A stretch of 64,000 nucleotides of DNA from Nilaparvata lugens (lineage: Eukaryota > Arthropoda > Insecta > Hemiptera > Delphacidae), in the NCBI RefSeq assembly GCF_014356525.2, contig NC_052506.1:18317916-18381915 (forward strand). The letters run 5' to 3'. The notes beneath the pieces were generated by a model. That model was given only the letters and a program-made list of their open reading frames with translations, made no database searches and was not told the origin of the DNA. A program made the translations under genes and the position numbers. Positions 1-11,347 of the stretch are shown here, in pieces. The stretch's first letter is position 1, and every line of letters starts with the position of its first letter.

Positions 1-2147
1 TAGATTATGGAATTATCTCTAAAACTTAGCCTTCTTGTCGCGACATAAAATGCGATAAGTTGGAAAACAGCAAGCATTGAAATTATAACAAACTACCGAT
101 TTTGCAGTTACTATTTGGTCCAAAGGCTGTAGAAGCCACGCGACGATTGGTCAAATTGATTCCATTCGCCCAATAGGAGACCTGTTTCTAAATACAGTAG
201 TGGGGATTCCCCAGTCGAGAGACCAGATTACGTTCGGAGGACACTTTGCTAGGAGCACTACGAGAGTAAAGATGTAGTCACTATGTTTCCCCCTTTTTGG
301 GCAGGTTTATAAGTTTATTTCAGTAGTTAATGTAGGAGCTAGTTTTATTTTTATTAAAGTTAAAATTTACTAGTAGTGCCATGTCCTGAAAGGTTTAATT
401 GTGTTTCTTCATCATGTACGAATAATTGTTTCTTCAAATAACCGCTAAGGTACGTAAACTAAGGTTAAAATATAATTTAGGGAAATTAATTAAGTGAAAC
501 TTCAATCAAAAGATTTTATCAACAAAGCCTGTTATTTTTCAAGTTAATAATATTGATTGAGAATAATCCTTTTGATTTTATTAGTGATGGAAGATACTTA
601 TAATTTTTTCTACAGAAGTATAGAAAGTTTTCAGTTACGTTACATTTGAGTTATTGTTCCTGGAGATATATTATCGTAGAGTATTGCTGAAAGTCAGGAA
701 GATAGCCTTTAAATTGAAATGAAACTTTTAAGAATTGTTCATATTGAGTTTATGACATTTTTTAATTTATATTTTTCAGACTCTGTTTTCTTATGTCATT
801 AAGGCTTTTGAATGATTTAGTAAATTTTTTATGATAGAAATCTTAATAGATGAAGAAGAAAGTTTTTCTTCTCCAGGAAATTAATATTAATGAATGTTCA
901 AATTTTAATACAATTTAAATTATTTTCTATGTGTCTACTAATTTTATTTAATTAAAGGTGAATCTTATAAGGCAAACATTATCTTTCCTTAAAGTGAAAT
1001 TTTCAATATTTTTTTCTTTTATTGTGTTATAAAGTGTCTTGTTTTATTAGGTGATAAATTCATAATTTCAGTTGATACTAGTTTTTGGACTTGTATTTGT
1101 AGGTAAATCAAATCATAAACTCTGGAATGTTCATTTTTAATTAAGGTTCTGAGCAGTTTTGGGCGAATGCCCGTTATTTACACTTGGATTGCGTCCTATA
1201 GTTCATAAATAATAAATAAAATAAATGTTGGCTGGCGCACAAGTTTCCAACAATACTAGCCGAGCTACTATATGAAAAATTATATTTGATTTCGCAAACC
1301 AAACGAAAAATATCATATAAGTTAGCATCATTTCAATTTGAATTATTTGTGAAGAAAGATCCATTAATTCTGATAAAAAGAATCAGTAGTTTAAAGATAA
1401 AAATCTATATAAAATGAGGATTCAAAGAATGAGAGAATTTAATTAATTGTAATCAATAGATAACTCCTGTTTTAGCTTTTGATGAATTGTAGGAAGAGTT
1501 AGAAATTAATGCTGTAATACATTTATTTACAGCGGTTCATGTGTGTCCCCAACCAACTTCTTGTACTACCACCCCTTTGGTTCCGCAACTTTATGTAAAA
1601 CCGCTTCAAGACACCCGTTCAGACGACAGGTCTAGGGACGTAAGAGGACGTCGCCGTCAAGCCAAATTCAACCGGTAAAAGCTCACCGCCAAAAACAAGG
1701 TACTGTAACCCCGACGATAAAGCAACGTACAAACCAACGAAAGTGCAGTGTAGTGAAACAAAGGTTCATTCGAGAATGTCAATCAAAAGTGGGGATTCAA
1801 AATTATTATGAAATGGGTTATATGGGTTACTATCGACGAAACTTGGGTTCAACGGGCTTTTCTTTCTTGAGTAATTTTATGTTGAAGTTAATTATTTGTT
1901 ATTTGATGACTGATATTGTTTGGTTTTGTGACGTATTGCTATCTAAACGGGGATAGTAATGCGCCCCCGAATCAGATGAAGAATGTCAACAAAGTAACAT
2001 GAAATTGTTGTTTCTGTTGTTCGATTTTAGTTGCCAATGTTTATTGAAACTGTTTGTATTTTTCAATTATTTCAAATTGTAGTGTTTTCTATAGTATAAA
2101 CCTATTAAATCAGGCATGGCAAGATTAATTGAAGTTTTCTTGACTCT
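1..2147. repeat. Long direct repeat, left copy (LTR-like)
   Basis: This stretch is repeated almost base for base at 5604-7748, with only scattered substitutions and 1-3 bp indels. Homology ends abruptly after TTGACTCT in both copies. The left limit is the window edge, so the true start is unseen. No conserved reading frame survives in both copies: a 67-codon ORF at 1753-1956 is lost through indels in the other copy. It may be the LTR of a long non-autonomous retrotransposon (LARD-like) or half of a tandem duplication. The high identity implies a recent event. Confidence 0.75.
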
Positions 2148-5100
2148 AGCCCGTTCACCTGCATGAATTAGGTATAGACTCAGGTATTTTCTAGATGTGT
2201 CGGCCTATTTCTAAATTCTAAATTTTATTCAAATTATCTTCTTTGGCACACAACTGCGCCGACTCTGCTGTCTAGAGATATTTAAATCTCTGGAATTCAA
2301 ATTTTCTAAAAAATTAAATTTTTCATAACTTACTCTAATCATACTAGATCAATTTTTCTGAGTCTATACTTAATAATTCATTCTGTGAACGTGTTCACTG
2401 TCAATATTTTAGGTTGGAGTTGAATGAATAATTTATAGTTGCTACTCCAATTTTTCTGAAGTTTAAATAATTGTAGATGAAACAGGAAAGTTATTCAGTT
2501 ATGTTAAACCATTAAAATGATAATCTTTTGAAGTGCTTAAAGATAAAGTCAAGTATCATTGATGCTTAAGTTGAAAGTATTCTGAAACTTCTTATTGAGA
2601 AATTAAAGGTTTAACGGTAGAATAAAAATTGGTAGAAGAAACTAGCATAGGTGAAAAACAACTGATTCTAAGAGCTGAATAAATTTTTTGCATTCTGTAA
2701 TTCCGTGAATGATGATAGAAATTATTGTAATGTCAACGTACGTATTCTGGTCTCACGTCTGGTAGTTGAATATCAGTATAGTAGTAGTGAAAGTGAATAT
2801 TGAGATTTTTAAGGTCAACCCAAGTAAATTAGGAAATTATTATGGGAGAATGTTTGAGGAAAATAGGAAATTTTTTTGATAAGTTTAGGTAGATCGAAGG
2901 TAATCAGAGAATAAATAGGAAACTGTTTTATTAGTTATTGTTGATATGTAGTTTTGAAAAGTTGATGAGTAGTTTTGGCCTTGAGATGTTTAAACTAAAT
3001 AATTGGGTATTGTAGATTAAAGTTGAAACGATAATCAAATCCTTGGGAATTTGTATGAAAATAAGTTGATTGAGATGAGGTTGTTAAGTCCCTTTATCAG
3101 TAATGTTTATTCTCGAAAAGGTGAATCAGTTTTATTATTGGAAATATTTTTTTTAGGTGTGATTTTTGCGGTAGGCATGCGTAGTGATAGTGTAAAGATC
3201 CGTTGTGTTGGTGACGTTTCCTGTAGGCTGTGGGAATTTTTTTTTGTTTAGTTGAGACTCAAGATTTAGAGGAGGACACGGGGATGTCCTGCCTATGTGT
3301 GTTGTTGAATTTAGGTAATCGGCGCGAGTGTAGGTCCGTGTCCAGAGAGAACGGAGCACTCTGCCCGAAAGTTGTCCATGTAACAAATCAAGGAATTTAG
3401 CTGTGACTAACCTTGCAAATTTGTACGGTGGAATTGTATAATTTTAGCGAAAGGCACCGAAGATGGTGTGAGCTAAGATTTAATTGTATCTAGTAAACGG
3501 TCTGGTTCATTCGAGAGTTATGGGGCTCGTCAGTAGAATAACGTAAACCGAAATCTAGAATATTTAGTGAGTCTTCGTAGTGATTGTAAGGAAAACAATC
3601 AGCGTAATGCAGTTTAGGGAAGCCCAGTCAAAAGGTTCGTTAATGTTTGGTAGGAAAGTCAGCCGCAAAAACACAAGTAATAATTGGTAAAAAAAAGGGG
3701 TATTATTGAGTTTAAAGTTGCTTAGAAATTTGGTATGGTAACGAAAATTGAAAGTTTTAGACAATGAATATTTAAAGTGATTAGTTAAAGTATACAAATA
3801 AAATAAAATAACAGAGAAACTTTTTCGAGTACCTAGGTAATGTTAAAATGGTTAGCAGTGAAAGTAGAAATAAATATTGGAACAGTACTGAACAGGTTAA
3901 ATTAAAATAAGATTAACAGTGAAATTCTTCTAGTTGAATTTGAAATGATAAGGGAAAATCTCTTGAGTTAAGCATGAGTTTAAATATTCTGTAGTTGAGA
4001 GTTGAAAGGTTGATTAAAAATTTAAATGGGGATATAAAGTAGAAATATGTAGGAAAATCGTGTCAAAAAGGAAATAGAATTGTTGGGAAATTAAATTGAG
4101 GTAATTAACAGTAGTAGGACCCTTTAGAGATAAGTAGTCAAAAAGAATTAATAAATAAAAAAAAATAAGAAAATCTTTAATGAAATGATAATTTTTCTTT
4201 AATGATGAATAGTAAAATTGCAATCAAGTTTTCCATGTGAATAAGTTGAGATATTTTGAGATCTAGTAGAGTAATTGAAACTAGTTGGATATGAAGTTTA
4301 TTGTTGAGAAATAATTATGTGAGGCTCCAGTAAGGTTGGAAATGTCAGTGAACTTGAGAATCAGTAATAGTGTATTAGTAGTCTATTAATGTGTTAATGT
4401 ATTGGTAAATTTCATAATGTTGATAATCAGAAGTCAAGCAGTAGCAGTCCAATGCTAAGATAGTTGTTCCAGTTGAATTTTCTTATTATTAAATCATGCC
4501 TTGAGAATTATTCTTCCAGTGTTTAGAGAAAATGTCACGTACTTTGAGTTTGAGATAAATAACCATGATCGCTGTCGAGTCAATTTATCTAGTTGAAGTT
4601 GTAGGCAGTGAGAAAATTACAATACTCTAGTGAGAAGTGAGATACTGAATTATTATTGTCGATTAAAGCCTGGCACTTGATCATAGTTTTGTTTTGACTA
4701 GCGTTCTGTCGTAAAGGTTTCCTACTAGAATATTATAATGAAAAGTGTTTTTCTCATGATTGTGGAATGCAAAATCGCGCTTGTGTCATATAGCTCTCGC
4801 GTTGATCCAATAATGCTGTTTCAATCATTATTATCTTTGAATCGTAGTCTATGTAGAATAGTATTGCCTTCTGAATTGCTTTATATTGTTAAAAATATAT
4901 TGCACTCTCAACTCTATAGTAATGATAGTTAGATTTCAATACATTCAGCTGAGTGAAAAAGTTTCATCCTTTACTATTATGATCAAACGTACTTCATATT
5001 TTACAACAGCAGAGTAACATAGGACCAATTAAAACTATGATGTCTTTTAAACGTTTTCCCTTGTTAGAGTTTGCCAAGAAAATAACCAGGGACTCAATAA

Positions 5101-5603
5101 AGTGATTGAAGTATTCAAGATTATTATACTCGGTCCGTCTTTAGTACCTACTTAAAAGGTGGACACGTCCATATTGTTTTGTCCTGACTCTTGCCACAGT
5201 TTTAAAGACTCTTGCCACAAATCTCAATTAGTTATACATTTTGCTGAATTTCGGAATGATTAAAGAGATTTCTTTTGAAGAGGGCCCGCTTCAAATTGGA
5301 TCCTACTATCAATCCAGAAATTCGACTCTCCAAATCATACAGAATGCCTCTATGGTAACATATCCTGATTAGATTTCTTTTTGCGTGTTTCACACCGGAA
5401 GGAAGGGGAGTGTGCCGGGCACTGTCTTTAATTCAGGCCTTTTCCCAAGTTATAATAGTAAATTTAATACGCAATAGACTAGAGCCATTATTGTAAGTGA
5501 GTTAGCGAAATAAATTATTTTCTCTCTCTATTATGAACGGCCATGACTTCGAGTTTCCCATGATAGATATTTAAAAATTGTGGCTCCGAGTCGTCGAGGA
5601 ATG
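2148..5603. other. Non-coding interior between the two long direct repeats
   Basis: About 3.45 kb without any ORF above roughly 80 codons and without recognisable gag, protease, RT or integrase motifs. A purine run (GGAAGGAAGGGGAG) ending at 5410 is followed by TGTGCCGGGCA, which looks like a polypurine tract next to an LTR start. If so, the right repeat would start at 5411 rather than 5604. I could not identify a convincing primer-binding site after 2147. Confidence 0.4.
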
Positions 5604-7748
5604 TAGATTATGGAATTATCTCTAAAACTTAGCCTTCTTGTCGCGACATAAAATGCGATAAGTTGGAAAACAGCAAGCATTGAAATTATAACAAACTACC
5701 GATTTTGCAGTTACTATTTGGTCCAAAGGCTGTAGAAGCCACGCGACGATTGGTCAAATTGATTCCATTCGCCCAATAGGAGACCTGTTTCTAAATACAG
5801 TAGTGGGGATTCCCCAGTCGAGAGACCAGATTACGTTCCGGAGGACACTTTGCTAGGAGCACTACGAGAGTAAAGATGTAGTCACTATGTTTCCCCTTTT
5901 TGGGCAGGTTTATAAGTTTATTTCAGTAGTTAATGTAGGAGCTAGTTTTATTTTTATTAATGTTTAAATTTACTAGTAGTGCCATGTCCTGAAAGGTTTA
6001 ATTGTGTTTCTTCATCATGTACGAATAATTGTTTCTTCAAATAACCGCTAAGGTACGTAAACTAAGGTTAAAATATAATTTAGGGAAATTAATTAAGTGA
6101 AACTTCAATCAAAAGATTTTATCAACAAAGCCTGTTATTTTTCAAGTTAATAATATTGATTGAGAATAATCCTTTTGATTTTATTAGTGATGGAAGATAC
6201 TTATAATTTTTTTCTACAGAAGTATAGAAAGTTTTCAGTTACGTTACATTTGAGTTATTGTTCCTGGAGATATATTATCGTAGAGTATTGCTGAAAGTCA
6301 GGAAGATAGCCTTTAAATTGAAATGAAACTTTTAAGAATTGTTCATATTGAGTTTATGACATTTTTAATTTATATTTTTCAGACTCTGTTTTCTTATGTC
6401 ATTAAGGCTTTTGAATGATTTAGTAAATTTTTTATGATAGAAATCTTAAAAGATGAAGAAGAAAGTTTTTCTTCTCCAGGAAATTAATATTAATGAATGT
6501 TCAAATTTTAATACAATTTAAATTATTTTCTATGTGTCTACTAATTTTATTTAATTAAAGGTGAATCTTATAAGGCAAACATTATCTTTCCTTAAAGTGA
6601 ATTTTCAATATTTTTTTCTTTTATTGTGTTATAAAGTGTCTTGTTTTATTAGGTGATAAATTCATAATTTCAGTTGATACTAGTTTTTGGACTTGTATTT
6701 GTAGGTGAATCAAATCATAAACTCTGGAATGTTCATTTTTAATTAAGGTTCTGAGCAGTTTTGGGCGAATGCCCGTTATTTACACTTGGATTGCGTCCTA
6801 TAGTTCATAAATAATAAATAATTTAAATGTTGGCTGGCGCACAAGTTTCCAACAATACTAGCCGAGCTACTATATGAAAAATTATATTTGATTTCGCAAA
6901 CCAAACGAAAAATATCATATAAGTTAGCATCATTTCAATTTGAATTATTTGTGAAGAAAGATCCATTAATTCTGATAAAAAGAATCAGTAGTTTAAAGAT
7001 AAAAATCTATATAAAATGAGGATTCAAAGAATGAGAGAATTTAATTAATTGTAATCAATAGATAACTCCTGTTTTAGCTTTTGATGAATTGTAGGAAGAG
7101 TTAGAAATTAATGCTGTAATACATTTATTTACAGCGGTTCATGTGTGTCCCCAAACCAACTTCTTGTACTACCACCCCTTTGGTTCCGCAACTTTATGTA
7201 AAACCGCTTCAAGACACCCGTTCCGACGACAGGTCTAGGGACGTAAGAGGACGTCGCCGTCAAGCCAAATTCAACCGGTAAAAGCTCACCGCCAAAAACA
7301 AGGTACTGTAACCCCGACGATAAAGCAACGTACAACCAACGAAAGTGCAGTGTAGTGAAACAAAGGTTCATTCGAGAATGTCAATCAAAAGTGGGGATTC
7401 AAAATTATTATGAAATGGGTTATATGGGTTACTGTCGACGAAACTGGGTTCAACGGGCTTTTCTTTCTTGAGTAATTTTATGTTGAAGTTAATTATTTGT
7501 TATTTGATGACTGATATTGTTTGGTTTTGTGACGTATTGCTATCTAAACGGGGATAGTAATGCGCCCCCGAATCAGATGAAGAATGTCAACAAAGTAACA
7601 TGAAATTGTTGTTTCTGTTGTTCGATTTTAGTTGCCAATGTTATTGAAACTGTTTGTATTTTTCAATTATTTCAAATTGTAGTAATTTTCTATAGTATAA
7701 ACCTATTAAATCAGGCATGGCAAGATTAATTGAAGTTTTCTTGACTCT
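5604..7748. repeat. Long direct repeat, right copy (LTR-like)
   Basis: Second copy of 1-2147 in the same orientation, at a distance of 5.6 kb. Downstream sequence (7749 onward) is unrelated to what follows the left copy, so 7748 is a real boundary. The copy does not end in the canonical CA. This weakens a standard LTR reading and keeps segmental duplication open. Confidence 0.75.
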
Positions 7749-8113
7749 CTCTCGGAAAGGTGTTCTTCAAATTATCTCTACCTCCATGTTCATTATCTAT
7801 TCCTCTTACATTGAGAGTTCTCTCTTTTACAATTGAGGGTGTGTACCCCCACCTCCAAACCTGGGGAAATATCGGCGTTATCTGCTAGAGTAACGGGACT
7901 CTCTCCCAGCAACTGAGAAGGAACTCCGCCTGTGTTTTCGTCACTCTTCTCCTAGACTCCTCGGGACTTGCAAACGTAAAGGTGTGCGAAGAATCGAAGT
8001 GATTTAAACGGTTTAGTGAATACGCGTGTGAAAGAAGGCTGGCGGACGGAAGACTACCACCTAATGCTCTACCGGAGGATTGCTGTCTGGGGACGATGCT
8101 TAAATTAAAACCG
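7749..8113 (+). other. Possible first exon of an unidentified gene
   Basis: GC content rises here relative to the flanks, and the stretch ends in an ideal donor: ATG at 8096, five further codons, then CCG|GTGAGT with the GT at 8114-8115. No downstream exon could be matched to it, so this could equally be chance or part of a repeat. Confidence 0.15.
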
Positions 8114-8115
8114 GT

Positions 8116-9990
8116 GAGTCCGTTCCTTATGGAAAACTAGTTAAAAAGGACCCTTAGGTCAAATCCAAATTTCTCACAGTACCAAGACAGCTCAAACTGT
8201 ATATCACGAGATGAGTTAGGATAAAATAAACTTCTATGATTTTGTATGCTGACATAAAACACAAATATATTCCCATAAAACAATATATAAATGAAATATT
8301 CTATATCTATAATTTCCAATATATATAAACTCTTCAACAGTTTTACAATTATCACAAGGTTTAATAGGATTCACAATAGTGAGCTTTAAAATTTATAAAT
8401 ATATATTATGTTTAATACTGATGCGTGGACTTCAAGTCAATTCATAATTCTACCCTTTAAAACCTGTTTGGTCTATAGATTTGATATGACTTACTTTGAT
8501 CAATTAGCAAAATAATAATTGTCAAATTAATATTCAAAATATAAGATCTCAGGGTTTTATAATGAGTTCGTGCCATGCATGGAAGTAAGCTTCCTACATA
8601 GATCAAATAAATTCATAAAACGTTCTTACAAACTATGTGATAGCACTCAACACGTTGCGAATTTTCCTTGTCTTAAGTTAATTTGTATATATTGCACTTT
8701 GATTTATTCCCCAACTATGAACAGAAAGGCCTTATAACGAGCTCGTTTGATCTACCACTCACATTAATGATGTTCTTGACGGTCTTGTAGATTGAATTAA
8801 TTATTTCCAATAATTAATTATGCAGGTCCTTTTTGTCTCTGCTGGGCTTGCGCGTGGTCCCGATTTCTTATAGATTACTTTCCGTATTAAAATGTATTTA
8901 TGGGAATTGATTGCAATTAAGAACTCTTCAACAACACTGAGTTCACAGATAATTTAACATTAATCACAAATATTTCACATTTAAAAGAGGGATAGGCTTG
9001 ATAATTTAAAAATTTAAAGGAAGAAAGAACCCTAAACTCCATGTGCATCCTCTCAGAACGAGATCACAAGCCAGAAGAAAGTGGTTTTCAGAAAAATTTT
9101 ATCTCTTCCTTGAACGATTTGTAAGCTTCTTTTTGATTGGCTTTTAATTTAGTAAACTCAATACAATTGGTTGCTTCAGAATCAGGGCTTCTTCAACTTT
9201 ATAATAGAAAAAATAACTAAAAGTTTTTATATAAATATATGGAGTGATTGTCTTAAACTATTTTGATAAATAAATCGTGATATATGATGTTAACAAACAA
9301 TATACATTTAGTTTTTTATATGAGTTTTGTATACTCTTGATTTTCGTGCTTTTTTAGATTGTAATAAATATTTATACAGCAATAATAATTGTCCGTATTT
9401 CTATACATAAACCTTCCTTAATATATATAATATAATACATCTTTTGTGAGTAAACTTTATAATTCAACCTATACTGGTTGCTCGAACAATCAGCTGATTC
9501 GCTAGGTATTGAATCAAATAACTATCGATTTATTCTAGATCGATTGATTCATTTAAAAGTGTAAACAAATAATTCTAACCTCAATGTACGTGCAAACTGT
9601 TATTTTTTATGATCTGCCAGTAATAAATAAGCCGCTTTATAATTTTTAATTCTGCCAATGGATTCTCATTAGTTGTTGAATCACAGTTATGCATGTTTTT
9701 CCTTATCATTTTAGATAATATGATTACTCTTTATCGCTAACAACATTCGATTTTATTTGAGTGGTTCCTCGACTAGGTTAACTTTCTTTTCCATTTTATA
9801 ATTCTATTAAAATTCACCAGTTCATTTCAAAATATTTTGTGGTGCTAAAATACCACGTGACAATTATAATAATATATATTAGAATATAGAACATAGAAAT
9901 ACAGAATATACAGAGTATAGAGTATAATACAGAATAATATAGAGTATAGAATATACATATAGAATATTATAATAAGAATATACACTTCAT
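8116..9990. other. AT-rich stretch, no gene seen
   Basis: Only short ORFs without recognisable motifs. 9890-9990 is a low-complexity run of AGAATATA-like words. Confidence 0.6.
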
Positions 9991-10050
9991 ACCTGTATGG
10001 AGAGTATTTTTTCACATTTCCAAAAATTCAAAAATACTCTCCATACAGGT
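9991..10050. repeat. Inverted repeat spanning the stop codon of the 315-codon ORF
   Basis: Arms of 21 nt (ACCTGTATGGAGAGTATTTTT and its complement) around an 18-nt loop. The stop codon of the minus-strand ORF at 10012 lies in the loop region, so the ORF's last codons are encoded in one arm. A small foldback element or an RNA 3' structure are both possible. Confidence 0.6.
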
Positions 10051-10959
10051 ACGTCGCACCCGGAGTCTCTGGTGTCGCTCTTGCTGGATGATCAGCATAG
10101 CCAGCTCTAGATCAAGGAATGGATAATGAATCTTTAGATCTCCAATCCTCTGATCTAGAGCTGGCCGTCTGTCCACCCGCAGGAGTAGTGGGGTGATAAG
10201 CTCATGTTGAGCTGCCACTCTTATCGTACCCACTATCCTTATGAAGACTCCCAGAGACCTCCGATGCTCCGGAGTGGGGGGCTCATAATTGAGCAGGTTC
10301 TGCTCAATTACCATGAGACTTACCAAGAATACTAATCTGGTTCGATTGAATATTCTTGATAAAATCTCTTGACAGCCCATGTACAGAAAAGGAGTTGGGG
10401 GGAAGGGGGCTATCATCCTCAGTCTGCGGACGACCCTCCTACGTTGTCGGTTCAACATCGCATGTGAGAGCTGTCCTCGGCCATAGCCTCTTTCCCTCTC
10501 AACTCCCCTCTGGATGGGCGAACCCGCCCTATGCAACTCCCCCACTCCAAATCGTGCCTCCTCCTCCTCCTCCCCTCCCCCTCCAGCGGCGGCAGGGAGG
10601 CTGCTGGTGCTGGCATCGGTGGTGGGGAGGCTGTTGGTGCCGGCATCGGTGGTGGGGAGGCTGCTGGTGCCGGCATCGGTGGTGGGGAGGCTGTTGGTGC
10701 CGGCATCGGTGGTGGGGAGGCTGTTGGTGCCGGCATCGGTGGTGGGGAGGCTGCTGGTGCCGGCATCGGTGGTGGGGAGGTTGCTGGTGCCGGCATCGGT
10801 GGTGGGGAGGCTGCTGGTGCCGTCATCGGTGGTGGGGAGGCTGCTGGTGACGGCATCGGTGGTGGGGAGGCTGCTGGTGCCGGCATCGGTGGTGGGGAGG
10901 CTGCTGGTGCCGGCATCGGTGGTGGGGAGGCTGCTGGTGCTGCCTGCCACCTCAACCAC
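10012..10959 (-). CDS. Hypothetical protein with 10-residue repeats
   Basis: A 315-codon ORF that I do not recognise. Residues from about 5 to 125 are a tandem decapeptide (consensus GTSSLPTTDA), produced by the 30-bp minisatellite at 10591-10940. A Gly run and an acidic run (EEEEE) follow, then about 180 non-repetitive codons rich in Arg and Leu with several possible helices. The non-repeat half stays open without a break, which argues mildly for a real gene. The repeat half is open in several frames simply because 30 is divisible by three. The DNA of the C-terminal half is rich in small inverted repeats (10101-10164, 10286-10308). It lies left of E1 and the capsid-like fragment, so a link to virus-like DNA is conceivable but unproved. 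It could also be the only visible exon of a split gene, or spurious. Confidence 0.35.
   Translation of the reverse strand: MVEVAGSTSSLPTTDAGTSSLPTTDAGTSSLPTTDAVTSSLPTTDDGTSSLPTTDAGTSNLPTTDAGTSSLPTTDAGTNSLPTTDAGTNSLPTTDAGTSSLPTTDAGTNSLPTTDASTSSLPAAAGGGGEEEEEARFGVGELHRAGSPIQRGVERERGYGRGQLSHAMLNRQRRRVVRRLRMIAPFPPTPFLYMGCQEILSRIFNRTRLVFLVSLMVIEQNLLNYEPPTPEHRRSLGVFIRIVGTIRVAAQHELITPLLLRVDRRPALDQRIGDLKIHYPFLDLELAMLIIQQERHQRLRVRRTCMESIFEFLEM
10591..10940. repeat. 30-bp minisatellite
   Basis: Eleven full units in exact 30-bp register (10591-10920) plus a partial one. The consensus is GGTGGGGAGGCTGCTGGTGC followed by CGGCATCGGT. Unit variants differ by single substitutions and no indels occur. It is strongly GC-rich and strand-asymmetric within an AT-rich genome. 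Confidence 0.95.
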
Positions 10960-11147
10960 TCTTCCAACCCCACAACATTAATCTCAGCGAGCTGTAAAGA
11001 AAGAAAATACTATGGATAAAACAGTAATAGAATACATTTCAAAGTATGCAATAATAAATTGAACCTCATAGAGCTGGTAAGACAAATTAATATTCAGTAC
11101 TAGCATATGGTTTTAAAATGGTGGAGAGTCCTGAAGGAAGTTCCACC

Positions 11148-11300
11148 TCATATAGGTAAGAAATCTTACTATACTTTCAACGAAGGCTGTTTCAACGACC
11201 CCCACTCCACCTCCCCCTGTCAAATGACTAATGGCCACACCCACCAGTCTTTATCAGCATCCTGTTCCAACAAGTCTGTATGACATCATCCCTCAACTAT
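11148..11300. repeat. E1 left inverted terminal repeat
   Basis: Reverse complement of 14317-14472 with a few mismatches and small indels. It includes a run of GACCCCCACTCCACC-like sequence shared with the E2 terminal repeats. Confidence 0.85.
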
Positions 11301-11347
11301 CTTACTATAAATACCGTAGCATCGATCTGCATTCGTTCAGTTTCATA

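Noticed and set aside
1753..1956. 67-codon ORF in the left long repeat
   Set aside because: The other copy of the repeat has indels that destroy the frame, so there is no sign of coding constraint.
10356..11019. Three plus-strand ORFs of 155-164 codons and a 173-codon minus ORF over the minisatellite
   Set aside because: They exist because a 30-bp unit without stops keeps several frames open; outside the array they end quickly.
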